Source: an uncultured Methanomethylovorans sp.
GTDB lineage: Archaea > Halobacteriota > Methanosarcinia > Methanosarcinales > Methanosarcinaceae
Direction of reading: 5' to 3'
Length of the DNA stretch: 64,000 nt
NCBI RefSeq assembly: GCF_963678545.1
Contig: NZ_OY782870.1
Span: forward strand, 2,108,001 to 2,172,000
A program made the translations under genes and the position numbers. The notes under the pieces were generated by a model that saw nothing but the letters and a program-made list of their open reading frames with translations, did not search any database and was not told the DNA's origin. Below, piece by piece: positions 1-10,111 of the stretch. Positions within the stretch are counted from its first letter, which is position 1. Every line of letters starts with the position of its first letter.

Positions 1-202
1 TCTTGACAACCTTAGTCTTCTCATCTACCTGGCATCCTGCCTGTTTGAAAATGTTCCTTGCTTCTGCATCTGAAACCTGGACGCCTGGGTTCATTAATAC
101 ATCCATGGTTGCATAGTGAAGTGCTCTAAGATCTTCTTCAGAGAAGAGTTCCAACTTCACGCCTTCCAGTATATCCCTGCCTGGATAATAGTGGTTTACC
201 AT
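1..202 (-). CDS. mttB: Trimethylamine:corrinoid methyltransferase MttB family, N-terminal part (cut by window edge)
   Basis: Only the first 67 codons are present. They begin at an ATG (202-200) that follows a perfect ribosome site, AAGGAGG at 216-210, seven bases upstream. The peptide contains [17 protein letters not shown] and ends at VDEKTKVVK. This resembles the N-terminus of methanogen MttB, which moves a methyl group from trimethylamine to its corrinoid protein MttC. In authentic MttB a single in-frame UAG codes pyrrolysine near the middle of the protein; that region lies outside the window, so I cannot tell MttB from a pyrrolysine-free MttB homolog such as a glycine betaine enzyme. The pyrrolysine genes 8 kb away favour true MttB. 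Confidence 0.75.
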   Translation of the reverse strand, partial: MVNHYYPGRDILEGVKLELFSEEDLRALHYATMDVLMNPGVQVSDAEARNIFKQAGCQVDEKTKVVK

Positions 203-720
203 ATTATTTCCTCCTTACTTTATCACGCATGCCATGGTACAATCACCCTAGATTGCACATTTCTAACATGCATTGCTTATTACTTTAGGCTAATCGTATC
301 TAGTATATATATTTTGCTATTAATAGATATATTTATACTTTTTGCTAGAGAGCCTGAAAGAGGTTATATTAAAAGATAGCGGATAATAAGAGTAGAAGTT
401 AAAAGACATACAAAGAGTATAAGAACAATTGTAAGTGTTTATACTAATGCTATTCTTTGGAGAGTGATTTGCTAAATATGAACACGCATATATACTTTTT
501 GTACTAATCTTTTTAATTAAATATACACATGGTATAAAATAAAGAAAAATCACGGTAATACACGTTGTTTTGTTAGTCCCACCTGAATACATAATCTCAA
601 ATACCCATATACTAAAATAAATTAAGTGTGTTAGTAGGAAACCAGTTCGCGCAGAAAAATAACTCCATATATTATATAAATAACCTAACTTTGGAAAAAT
701 AAGATAAGATAAGATAATTT
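203..720. promoter_or_regulatory. Intergenic region with the mttB promoter and long leader
   Basis: No credible gene lies here. Read on the minus strand, two AT-rich TATA-like boxes (about 335-324 and 314-300) precede mttB, implying a leader of roughly 70-100 bases, which is typical of methanol/methylamine methyltransferase genes. The end nearer 720 carries short AAGAT direct repeats (about 699-716) that read as pyrimidine-rich, T-tailed sequence on the minus strand just after the stop of the PAS/GAF gene, a plausible archaeal U-tract terminator. Confidence 0.45.
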
Positions 721-3288
721 TTAAATATCTACGGTACTTGCTGACAGTCGGGCCACGCCTATTAAGGCTTCTCGCCCATCCCACTTGCCTATAAAGAACT
801 TAGTATCTGAAGATAAGAAATTACGATCTTTGCTCATAAGGGGTACATAACATCTGGAGGAATTGCCCGAGATTAGGCCTTCAATATCGATACTCTCAAG
901 AACTTCTTCTTCTTTCCCCGGAGGGAACAGTTCCAAGAAATCCATCTTGGAAAGATCTTTTCTAGAATACTTTAAGTATTTCTGCAAAGCATGATTTGCA
1001 TGAATGATCAATCCACCCATGTCCATGATGAATATCAGATCATCCATCGTGTCAAAAAGATCTTGAAGCCCATTTTGATCTTTCCTAACTGGAGTACCTT
1101 CTCTGAACCTAGATATGATCAAACCTAACTGATTTGCAATAGTATCAATGACATTCCTGGAATTTGCAGGTATTTCCAGTTCTTTGTGAGAACCAAGTAT
1201 CATTGAAGCAATAAGTTTTTCATTATAATTTACTGGAATGAAACCCATGGCTTGCAGACCTTCATAATCAAGATCCCCTTTGATCATATCACTAATCTCA
1301 GAAAAATATTTGTATACAGGATAACCAGTGGTAAAAAGCCTTGCCTGAATAGTATTAGGAGCAAAATGCCTGAAGTTGTCTGCGAACTTATCCGACAGAC
1401 CACGGTAAGCCATCATTTCAAAATCACCTTCTGAGTTATCAATTAAGTAGATGGCTCCACAGTCTACAGCTTTGATCTGAAGAGCAAAATCAAGTATTTT
1501 TTCAAACATATCCTGTAGATTGTCACCTGAAGACAGAACATTATCAAAATCAGACTCAACCTGGACAAAATTCGTTGCCTGCTTGCGCTCTGTGACATCA
1601 ACAATGATACCTTGAAGGAAATCGATCTCCCCATGCAGATCATGGTGAATAAGAGTTCTTTCGTCTACCCACCTGACCTCACCTAATTTGGTAAGGACCC
1701 TATACTCTTGACTAAAGTCGGAATATCCTTCTTTATAGCATCTAGCTACCTCTGTACGTACTTTCTCCAGGTCTGCTGGGTGAATAATATCCCCATACAC
1801 CATTTTACCTGACAGGAAATCCTCTACTGAATAGCCAAAACGCTCTATGTTCTTTGAAACGAATTCTACTGGCCAGTCATCTTCTGGACTCCATATAAAG
1901 ACTACTGCAGGACTGTCATTTATCACAGACTCCAAGACTTTGAGTATCTTTCGGGTTTCGATGAGTTTCCAATCAACAAGCTTACATTGTACGAGCTTCC
2001 ACATTCCATCAAAAAGTAAAGTGAGCTGCCTGACATCCGAACTATCATACTCGTTCGATTTATTGGCTACGGCAGCAACGGCTACCACCTGATCCCCGTC
2101 CATTACCGGTACATTGATATAACGATTAATCTTGATATCCTGATCAGATATGATACCTTTGATAAGACCAGAGCCTGAGAACTTGTTGTTTACGATAGGT
2201 TCTCTTTCCCTTATAGCCTCCCCCCACATACCCGTAGAATTTACAGGAAATATCCAGGATTTTTTTTCACCATTTATTTTCTGCATGGGCCATGCATATA
2301 TTTCAAGACTTTTTTCGTTCTCTTGCAGCAAACCAAGATAACCTATTTGACTATGAGTTAACCTCACAGCTTTTTCAATAGCAAATTCTACAATTTCTGA
2401 AACAGAGGAGTCAGCCCTCTGATGAAGTTCAAGAAGTGCCTCCAGGCGTGCTTCATTTAGATGTATTTTTTCTTCAGTCCCTTGAAGCTCACTTATATCC
2501 TGGATAAGTCCAAGCCCCCCTATAAGACAACCATCTTCAGACATTATGGGAGAAAACTCTGCCTTAATAGTAAATTTTTTTCCTACCGGAGAAATGTACT
2601 CTCCTTCAAAATGACCGGACTCACCCAAGAAAACAAGATCAATAGCAGCTTTAAGGGCCCCTTCCCCTACATATTGAAGTATATTAAGACCCAATACCCT
2701 ACTTAGGGGTTCAGCAATAATTTTTAAACAGATATGATTACAGTTAATAATTGTACCATTCTCATCAAAACAAAGGATGCCCAGAGGAGCTTTTTCAAAT
2801 AAGAGATGGTATTTTCTTTCCACATCTTCCAAAGTACTTTCTGCTTTCTCTTTTTCGGTATTATCGATTATTATACCTTGGTAACGGGAAATAATTCCAT
2901 CATCATCCCTCTTTAAAAGAGACCTTTCAGTTACATATCTTACTTCTCCGGATTTGGTAAGGATTCTGTAAACTAGTGTAAAGTAAGAAGTATTGCCCTT
3001 TTTGAGTAGTTTTTTGACTTCTGAATTTATCTTTCCATAATCTTCAGGATGTACAATATCAGCATAATCAAGTTTTCCGGACATAAATTCTTCTGGAGTG
3101 TATCCTAATTGTGCGATGTTTGCCGAAACCCATTCAACCGGCCATCTCTCATCCACCTTCCATATGAAAGACATCACTGGGCTTACGTTGTATAATGCTT
3201 CGAGCTTTTTTAAAGTGTCAGAATCCTCCGGTAGATAATACTCAGCACGTTTCTTTTCATACTCAGAAAGTGTCGTACTTTTGGAAAT
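721..3288 (-). CDS. PAS/GAF multidomain sensor protein without a kinase domain, probable non-AUG start
   Basis: About 855 residues. Repeated PAS units (with motifs such as EVRYVTERSLL and EVRWVDERTL followed by QGIIVDVTERK) alternate with two GAF-like domains: PAS-PAS-GAF-PAS-GAF-PAS. No HisKA H-box and no HATPase N/G boxes are present, so it senses but needs another protein for output. The first canonical start codons in this frame (GTG 3177, ATG 3174) fall inside the first PAS domain and have no ribosome site. Upstream, the frame stays open and coding-like (STTLSEYEKKRAEYYLP) back to a strong GGAGGT (3301-3296), with ATT at 3288 seven bases later and ATA at 3291. A minus-strand TATA box lies at about 3384-3373. 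The start therefore appears to be AUU or AUA. Function and signal are unknown; neighbouring mttB may be coincidental. Confidence 0.8.
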   Translation of the reverse strand: MSKSTTLSEYEKKRAEYYLPEDSDTLKKLEALYNVSPVMSFIWKVDERWPVEWVSANIAQLGYTPEEFMSGKLDYADIVHPEDYGKINSEVKKLLKKGNTSYFTLVYRILTKSGEVRYVTERSLLKRDDDGIISRYQGIIIDNTEKEKAESTLEDVERKYHLLFEKAPLGILCFDENGTIINCNHICLKIIAEPLSRVLGLNILQYVGEGALKAAIDLVFLGESGHFEGEYISPVGKKFTIKAEFSPIMSEDGCLIGGLGLIQDISELQGTEEKIHLNEARLEALLELHQRADSSVSEIVEFAIEKAVRLTHSQIGYLGLLQENEKSLEIYAWPMQKINGEKKSWIFPVNSTGMWGEAIREREPIVNNKFSGSGLIKGIISDQDIKINRYINVPVMDGDQVVAVAAVANKSNEYDSSDVRQLTLLFDGMWKLVQCKLVDWKLIETRKILKVLESVINDSPAVVFIWSPEDDWPVEFVSKNIERFGYSVEDFLSGKMVYGDIIHPADLEKVRTEVARCYKEGYSDFSQEYRVLTKLGEVRWVDERTLIHHDLHGEIDFLQGIIVDVTERKQATNFVQVESDFDNVLSSGDNLQDMFEKILDFALQIKAVDCGAIYLIDNSEGDFEMMAYRGLSDKFADNFRHFAPNTIQARLFTTGYPVYKYFSEISDMIKGDLDYEGLQAMGFIPVNYNEKLIASMILGSHKELEIPANSRNVIDTIANQLGLIISRFREGTPVRKDQNGLQDLFDTMDDLIFIMDMGGLIIHANHALQKYLKYSRKDLSKMDFLELFPPGKEEEVLESIDIEGLISGNSSRCYVPLMSKDRNFLSSDTKFFIGKWDGREALIGVARLSASTVDI

Positions 3289-3655
3289 TATAATTACCTC
3301 CGAGGAGTAGAGAGTCCCTACTTTATAAAAATGTGAATCGTTCCTACTATTAGCCTAAAAGACTAGAAACTACATATATAAAGATTTCTGTAAAAGAGTA
3401 GTCCAAGTAGAACTTAAAAAACAAAGCATTAAAATTTTTGTAAATTTTCTTCAAGGTAGAAAACCCCAAGGGATTATAGAAAAATATAAGTGCTATTACT
3501 ATTGATCTCTTTTAAAGATGAAAAGAAAATATAGACTAATGTTTTACTAAATCATTACTGTGGAGAAAATATATATACCAAATATTGAGTAGGATTTTTG
3601 TCAGCAAAAAAACAAGTTAAAAATTGATTCTGAAGAATGTCTACGGAGACTCTTG
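3289..3655. promoter_or_regulatory. Divergent promoter region between the sensor gene and the DUF1638/hydantoinase operon
   Basis: The minus-strand TATA box (about 3384-3373) and GGAGGT (3301-3296) serve the PAS/GAF gene. On the plus strand an AT-rich TATA box (about 3565-3575) precedes the downstream operon by about 80 bases, giving a leader of roughly 55-65 bases. The middle part is AT-rich and I see no gene in it. Confidence 0.5.
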
Positions 3656-4459
3656 ATGACATTTATGTGTATAATCGCCTGCAGGATATTTGAAAACGAG
3701 ATCGTGCATGTTATAAAAAACGATGCCCAAATTAGAAATGTATTCGTTTTAGATAGTCCTGATGCTGCAGGAATACTCCAGAAATTATCTGACAATGCCA
3801 TACCTCATACAGTTTATTCAGCAAATGACATAGAGGATTTAATACACAGTGAACAAAATACAAATTATTGTCTTGTTCTGAATATCCTTGGTTTTTCCCT
3901 TGATGCATCTCCACAGTTGCTGAAAGAAGGCGTGTACAAGGAAGTTAGCACAATGTCCGAGTATGCCGATACAATCCTTATATTCTATGGATTGTGTGGG
4001 AATGTTCTCGGCAATATAAATAGAGACTTTTCACATCTTTCCTGCCCTGTACACATTCTGAGAGAAGAAGATGGCGAAATCATCGATGACTGTATAGGTG
4101 CTTCCCTTGGAGGAAGAAAACCTTATCTTAAAGCCTTGAAAGAAGCTGGTGGTGAGGGCATATATTTCCTTACACCCATGGGAGCTATTTTCTGGAAAGA
4201 AATGGCGGTTATTGCCCGGCTCACAAATGATCCCAATAACACCGCAATGACAAAGATTGTGTTTGATTATGCTGGATATAAAAAAGTAGGTAAGATCAAT
4301 ACTGGTCTGGCTTATGAGAAGAGTTTCAATGAGAAAGTAGAAGAGTTTGCTCAAGCTTTTGATTTTCAAATAGTTGATATGAAAGGCACAGTGAAAATTG
4401 CTGAGCAATCATATCAAAGAGCCAAAGATGCCATTTTTAGGAAAAAGGGGAATGAATAA
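3656..4459 (+). CDS. DUF1638 family protein
   Basis: About 267 residues. It begins MTFMCIIACRIFENEI and carries the family's FYGLCGN segment and a Cys/Gly-rich core (IDDCIGASLGGR). I chose the ATG at 3656, seven bases after GGAG (3645-3648); a TTG sits one codon earlier. DUF1638 proteins have no proven biochemical role, and in methylotrophic methanogens they tend to occur near methylamine methyltransferase genes. Here the gene is first in an operon with two hydantoinase-like proteins, the next start codon lying two bases after its TAA. By context it may help handle a methylated amine or corrinoid protein; that is inference. Confidence 0.8.
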   Translation: MTFMCIIACRIFENEIVHVIKNDAQIRNVFVLDSPDAAGILQKLSDNAIPHTVYSANDIEDLIHSEQNTNYCLVLNILGFSLDASPQLLKEGVYKEVSTMSEYADTILIFYGLCGNVLGNINRDFSHLSCPVHILREEDGEIIDDCIGASLGGRKPYLKALKEAGGEGIYFLTPMGAIFWKEMAVIARLTNDPNNTAMTKIVFDYAGYKKVGKINTGLAYEKSFNEKVEEFAQAFDFQIVDMKGTVKIAEQSYQRAKDAIFRKKGNE

Positions 4460-4461
4460 AA

Positions 4462-6405
4462 ATGCAATATAGCTTGGGTATTGACGCCGGTGGTACTTAT
4501 ACAGATGCCGTGGTTCTCAGTAATACTGATGGTAAAGTCTTACAGGCAAACAAAGCATTGACAACATATCCAGATCTTATCCATGGAATACGAAATGCTC
4601 TTGACGGTCTTGACCAAACATTCCTTACTAATGTAAAAATGATCTCCGTTTCAACAACCCTTGCAACAAACACAATACTTGAAAACACTGGTTACCCTGT
4701 CGGGTTAATACTAGTTGGAAAAGCGAATGTTACCAGCGACCAGAAAATAAAATATAGTATACAGGTTAGCGGTGGCCACAATAATACAGGCAATGAAGCT
4801 GAACCTCTGGATATCCAATCAATTGAAAAATTCATCCTGAAAGTGAGAGGCAAGGTCTCAGCTTTTGCAGTATCCTCATATTTCAGTGTCCGCAATCCTG
4901 AACACGAGCTACAAGTAAAGGATAGTGTTATAAGACTTACAGGTCTGCCAGTAGTTTGCGGACATGAACTGTCTCAAGACCTCGGTGCCTATGACAGAGG
5001 TGTAACAGCTTATCTGAATGCGCAGTTGATACCCATTACTAATCAATTTATGCAGTCTGTGACCGCAGAGATCAAAAGGAGGAACATTGAAGCAAAACTC
5101 ATGATGCTCAAGTGCGATGGATCTGTAGTGGGTATAGAGGAAGCTCTCAAAAAGCCCATTGAATCTATTTTTTCAGGTCCTGCAGCTAGTTTACTAGGTG
5201 CTTCCCACCTTTCAGGCTTTAAAAGTTGTGCAGTAGTGGATGTAGGTGGGACAAGTACTGATGTCTCTATGATATGTGAAGGCCTCCCCGAAATTTCCAA
5301 TTATGGAGCAGTTGTAGGCAGATGGCAGACAAAGGTCAAAGCAATCAAGATGGAAACTTCAGCTATGGGAGGGGACAGTCATGTATGGATGCTCAATCAT
5401 GAGATCCATATAGGACCTCGCAAAGTCATGCCTTTATGCCTTGCAGCAATGAAATATCCGGAGATAAAAGAAAAACTGAAGATGAAACAAACTATCCTCA
5501 GAAATCAGATCGGAGAAAATATACAGCCTACAAAGTTCTTCTTGAAAAGTGGAAAAATACCGGATGAACTGAGTACTGAGGAAACCGCTCTTTTCGAACG
5601 CCTCAGTAATAGACCCTCTACAGTAAGTGAGATTTACTGGAACGAGAACCGTATGCCAAGTCCTATGACCATGGATATGTTGATCCAGAAAAGACTTGTA
5701 AAAACCATAGGTTTTACCCCAACTGATGCTTTGCATGTCTTGGGAGAATATGACCGCTGGGATGTAGAAGCTGCAGATATAGGTGCAGAAGTGCTGTCCG
5801 GATTTGCGGGTATTAATAAGTTGGAACTATGCTCCAACGTAAAAGAACAAGTGGCATGTAATATGGCTCTGAACCTAGCTGCTTTTCTCCTTGAAGATGT
5901 GGACAGGGAAGAAATAAAAAATATAATCAAAGGGAACTTCGCTGCAGGCATCAAGGTGAAAATGCCCGTGGTATTGCTGGGAGGTCCAGTAACTGCCTAT
6001 AAGAATGACCTGGGGAGATACATTGATTCTATTGTCGTTGTTCCTGAACATGCCAGTGTAGGAAACGCTGTGGGAGCACTTATGGGTAAAGGTATCAAAA
6101 GACTTGAAGTACTTGTAAAAGCCTCGCTCTCAGAGTCGAAATACAATCTAAAACCTGAAGCTTATATTGTTTTCTACCCAGGTGGAAGAAAAGAGTTTTC
6201 CTCATATACAGAAGCTTTGGAACACGCAGAAAAAATCGGGGCTGAACTTGTGATGGAGTACATGTCATTTTCTGGATTGGATCGTAGTGAAATTAAGATA
6301 GACATGAGACGTAAGGACATAAGCCTGGAGGATGGCACCACACCCTTGGAAACGAAACTAGATTTCTTTGGGACAGGGATAGTAAAAGGCGAAGTTGGCT
6401 ACTGA
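4462..6405 (+). CDS. Hydantoinase/oxoprolinase family protein (HyuA-like), paralog 1
   Basis: 647 residues, close to the length of HyuA/N-methylhydantoinase A subunits. The N-terminal ATP site is clear (GIDAGGTYTDAVV, residues about 5-17), followed by VSTTLATNTILE, then a second phosphate motif VDVGGTSTDVS near residue 260 and a late VVLLGGP near residue 508. These define an ASKHA-fold (actin-like) ATPase. Characterised relatives hydrolyse hydantoins or 5-oxoproline with ATP, normally with a HyuB subunit. No HyuB gene is in this window, so the substrate is uncertain. It follows the DUF1638 gene by two bases and is followed after 51 bases by a close paralog. A role in methylamine metabolism or corrinoid-protein maintenance is possible only by neighbourhood. 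Confidence 0.82.
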   Translation: MQYSLGIDAGGTYTDAVVLSNTDGKVLQANKALTTYPDLIHGIRNALDGLDQTFLTNVKMISVSTTLATNTILENTGYPVGLILVGKANVTSDQKIKYSIQVSGGHNNTGNEAEPLDIQSIEKFILKVRGKVSAFAVSSYFSVRNPEHELQVKDSVIRLTGLPVVCGHELSQDLGAYDRGVTAYLNAQLIPITNQFMQSVTAEIKRRNIEAKLMMLKCDGSVVGIEEALKKPIESIFSGPAASLLGASHLSGFKSCAVVDVGGTSTDVSMICEGLPEISNYGAVVGRWQTKVKAIKMETSAMGGDSHVWMLNHEIHIGPRKVMPLCLAAMKYPEIKEKLKMKQTILRNQIGENIQPTKFFLKSGKIPDELSTEETALFERLSNRPSTVSEIYWNENRMPSPMTMDMLIQKRLVKTIGFTPTDALHVLGEYDRWDVEAADIGAEVLSGFAGINKLELCSNVKEQVACNMALNLAAFLLEDVDREEIKNIIKGNFAAGIKVKMPVVLLGGPVTAYKNDLGRYIDSIVVVPEHASVGNAVGALMGKGIKRLEVLVKASLSESKYNLKPEAYIVFYPGGRKEFSSYTEALEHAEKIGAELVMEYMSFSGLDRSEIKIDMRRKDISLEDGTTPLETKLDFFGTGIVKGEVGY

Positions 6406-6456
6406 CCATGCATTAACTACATTAGAATTAAAATGAGCATGTAAGAAGGAGGAGAA

Positions 6457-8388
6457 ATGCAATATAGTATGGGTATTGATGCAGGTGGAACTTACACAGA
6501 TGCAGTGATCATAAGAAACTCTGACAGAAAAGTTGTAGCCTCACACAAAGCCCTTACAACTTACCCTGAACTTCTCACTGGTATTGAGAATGCTATCGAT
6601 GGCCTGGATTCTAAATACCTAGAAAATGTAAAGCTTGTCTCGGTATCTACAACTCTGGCAACTAATACAATACTTGAGAAAACAGGCTATCCTGTGGGTC
6701 TTATTCTTGTTGGTAATTATGTGGTACCTGAAGAAACATCTATTGAAAAATATGTGATGGTCAAAGGAGGGCATACTGCAACTGGGGCTGAAGCAGCTGC
6801 TCTTGATGTGGATATGGTAAAAGAGTTTGTAGAAAAAGTTAAAAACGAAGTATCTGCTTTTGCAGTTTCTTCCTATTTCAGCGTGCGTAATCCCGAACAT
6901 GAATTGTATATCAAGGACTATATAGTGAAAACTACATGCATGCCTGTAGTTTGCGGACATGAACTATCTCAGGGCTTAGGTGCCTATGAAAGAGGCGTAA
7001 CAGCTTATCTCAATGCCCAGCTCATACCCATAGCCACACAGTTCATAAACGCTATCATTTCTGACATTGAGAGAAGAGGCATCAGTGCAAAGCTCATGAT
7101 GCTGAAATGCGACGGTTCGCTGATAAATATCAAAGAAGCCATAGAAAGACCTATAGAATCCATATTTACAGGACCGGCGGCAAGCCTTGTAGGAGCATCT
7201 TTCCTTTCTGACAAAGATACATGTGCAGTGATAGATGTAGGGGGTACGAGCACAGACGTTTCGCTTTTGTATAAAGGACTGCCTGAACTTTGCGAAGATG
7301 GTGCAAAGGTGGGCGACTGGAGCACTAAAGTGAAAGCTATCCGGATGGAAACCTCTGCAATGGGTGGAGACAGCCACGTATGGATAAAGAACAGGAAGAT
7401 AAACATCGGACCACGCAGGGTAATACCTTTGTGCGTGGCTGCAGTGCAATACCCTGGTTTTAAGGAGACATTGAAGATGGGACGCACTCCTGCACGAGTG
7501 GAACTGGGAGAAAATGTGCAACCTACTAAATTCTTTGTGCGTACAAGAAAGGAACCCATAAAGATAAGCTCCTATGAGCAGGAGATACTCAATACAATAG
7601 GTAAAGAACCAGTATGCATAAGCGATATTTATTGGAAATTCGGACTTCCTGTTTCAGTAGAGCACCTAGACTATCTCATTCAGAAGAGGCTTGTACAAGC
7701 CATTGGATTCACACCCACGGATGCTCTGCATGTATTGGGTGATTATAATGAATGGGACAGAGAAGCCTCTCTTATAGGTGCAACCATTATGTCAAGACTT
7801 GTGCATATGAGTGAGGAGGAACTCTCTGAGCATATAAAGAAAGAAGTTGCATATAACATGGCCTTGAACCTGATGTCCTTTATGCTTAAGGGAGTTGACA
7901 GAAAAGAAATAGAAAAGATACTCAGGGGCGAGTTCTTTTCGAAATTCAGGCTCTCCGTACCCGTTGTACTGCTTGGAGGACCTGTGAGAGCTTACGTTGA
8001 GCAGATGAATAACACCATAGATGCAGAGATAATATTACCACCTTTTGCAGAGGTAGGTAACGCTGTAGGTGCATTGGTAGGCCAGGGTGTCAAGAGAATA
8101 GAAGTTCTTATTAAAGCCGTGTACAGGAACAAACAAAGAGTTTTCCTTGTCTTCACACCTGGAGGATTTGAGGAATTTTCCACTCATGGAGAAGCTCTTA
8201 AATATGCTGAGAACATGGGCGAGAGCCTGATCATGGACTATATGAGAGACGCAGACATGGACTGGAGCGATGTAAAAATCGACACATCCAGAGAAGATAC
8301 AACACTGCATGAAGGAAGCCCGGTACCCATAGAAACAAAACTTGTGTTTCTGGGAGTGGGCAGCCTTAGGAAAAATAATAAGTCCTGA
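6457..8388 (+). CDS. Hydantoinase/oxoprolinase family protein (HyuA-like), paralog 2
   Basis: 643 residues, colinear with the preceding gene and more than half identical by eye. It shares GIDAGGTYTDAV at the N-terminus, METSAMGGDSHVW in the middle and IQKRLV.AIGFTPTDALHVLG. It starts at an ATG preceded by AAGGAGGAGA, a stronger ribosome site than that of paralog 1. All ATP-binding motifs are intact in both copies, so neither looks like a decayed duplicate. The two may form a heterodimer or act on different substrates. It ends just before the tRNA-Pyl promoter, in the same direction as the pyrrolysine genes. Confidence 0.82.
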   Translation: MQYSMGIDAGGTYTDAVIIRNSDRKVVASHKALTTYPELLTGIENAIDGLDSKYLENVKLVSVSTTLATNTILEKTGYPVGLILVGNYVVPEETSIEKYVMVKGGHTATGAEAAALDVDMVKEFVEKVKNEVSAFAVSSYFSVRNPEHELYIKDYIVKTTCMPVVCGHELSQGLGAYERGVTAYLNAQLIPIATQFINAIISDIERRGISAKLMMLKCDGSLINIKEAIERPIESIFTGPAASLVGASFLSDKDTCAVIDVGGTSTDVSLLYKGLPELCEDGAKVGDWSTKVKAIRMETSAMGGDSHVWIKNRKINIGPRRVIPLCVAAVQYPGFKETLKMGRTPARVELGENVQPTKFFVRTRKEPIKISSYEQEILNTIGKEPVCISDIYWKFGLPVSVEHLDYLIQKRLVQAIGFTPTDALHVLGDYNEWDREASLIGATIMSRLVHMSEEELSEHIKKEVAYNMALNLMSFMLKGVDRKEIEKILRGEFFSKFRLSVPVVLLGGPVRAYVEQMNNTIDAEIILPPFAEVGNAVGALVGQGVKRIEVLIKAVYRNKQRVFLVFTPGGFEEFSTHGEALKYAENMGESLIMDYMRDADMDWSDVKIDTSREDTTLHEGSPVPIETKLVFLGVGSLRKNNKS

Positions 8389-8423
8389 TTATTTTTTTCA
8401 TTTTGATATAACCTGCGTAAGCG

Positions 8424-8436
8424 AAAAATATATATA
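8424..8436 (+). promoter_or_regulatory. TATA box of the tRNA-Pyl gene
   Basis: An A/T run containing TATATATAG is preceded by the purine-rich GCGAAAAA, which fits a BRE. Transcription would begin near 8456, leaving a short 5' leader to be removed by RNase P. This indicates pylT has its own promoter rather than being processed from the hydantoinase transcript. Confidence 0.6.
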
Positions 8437-8465
8437 GTTGCTTGATTGATTACTTTGTACCAAAT

Positions 8466-8537
8466 GGAAACCGGATCAGGTTGATCAAATGGACTCTAAA
8501 TCCGTTCAGCCGGGTTAAATTCCCGGGGTTTCCGCCA
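8466..8537 (+). tRNA. pylT: tRNA-Pyl (anticodon CUA), with encoded CCA
   Basis: 72 bases including the 3' CCA. The acceptor stem GGAAACC (8466-8472) pairs perfectly with GGTTTCC (8527-8533), and the discriminator base is G. The D arm is very small (GATC/GATC stem, five-base loop), there is only one base between acceptor and D stems, and a long anticodon stem presents CTA at 8496-8498. The anticodon arm and the T arm (CCGGGTTAAATTCCCGG) are as in Methanosarcina pylT. These oddities are the hallmarks of tRNA-Pyl, which decodes UAG as pyrrolysine once charged by PylS, encoded just downstream. Confidence 0.97.
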
Positions 8538-8713
8538 TATTCATTTCTCTAAATATTGATTTATTTCTGTTTTGCATTATACATTTTTGTTATTTTTCTT
8601 CCATCAGTCTCTAAGATAAGTATAAATAGGACTATTTTTGAACAAAAAATATAAATACTAGAGTGTATGACATAAAAAATAATCCTACCTAAAAAGAAAG
8701 AAGGTAAAGTAAA
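8538..8713 (+). promoter_or_regulatory. pylT end and pylS promoter region
   Basis: T-rich stretches just after the tRNA (about 8565-8600) can terminate pylT transcription. Two TATA-like boxes follow, TATAAATAGG at 8621-8630 and AAATATAAATA at about 8647-8657, so pylS probably has its own, perhaps double, promoter. Transcription from the second would start near 8680 and give a pylS leader of about 125 bases, inside which the UAG-containing short frame lies. Confidence 0.5.
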
Positions 8714-10101
<1,388 letters not shown>

Positions 10102-10111
10102 GGTGATCTTA

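Noticed and set aside
320..784. 154-codon minus-strand frame near the mttB promoter
   Set aside because: It spans promoter DNA and the end of the PAS/GAF gene, with low-complexity aromatic composition and no ribosome site.
3355..3375. ATG followed by UAG, and a second UAG, in frame upstream of the PAS/GAF gene, suggesting a pyrrolysine-containing N-terminus
   Set aside because: The ATG lies inside the TATA box, and a strong ribosome site sits much further downstream, so this stretch is unlikely to be translated.
6976..7559. Two 180-codon minus-strand open frames within the second hydantoinase-like gene
   Set aside because: Antisense to an intact enzyme with all motifs; composition is not protein-like.
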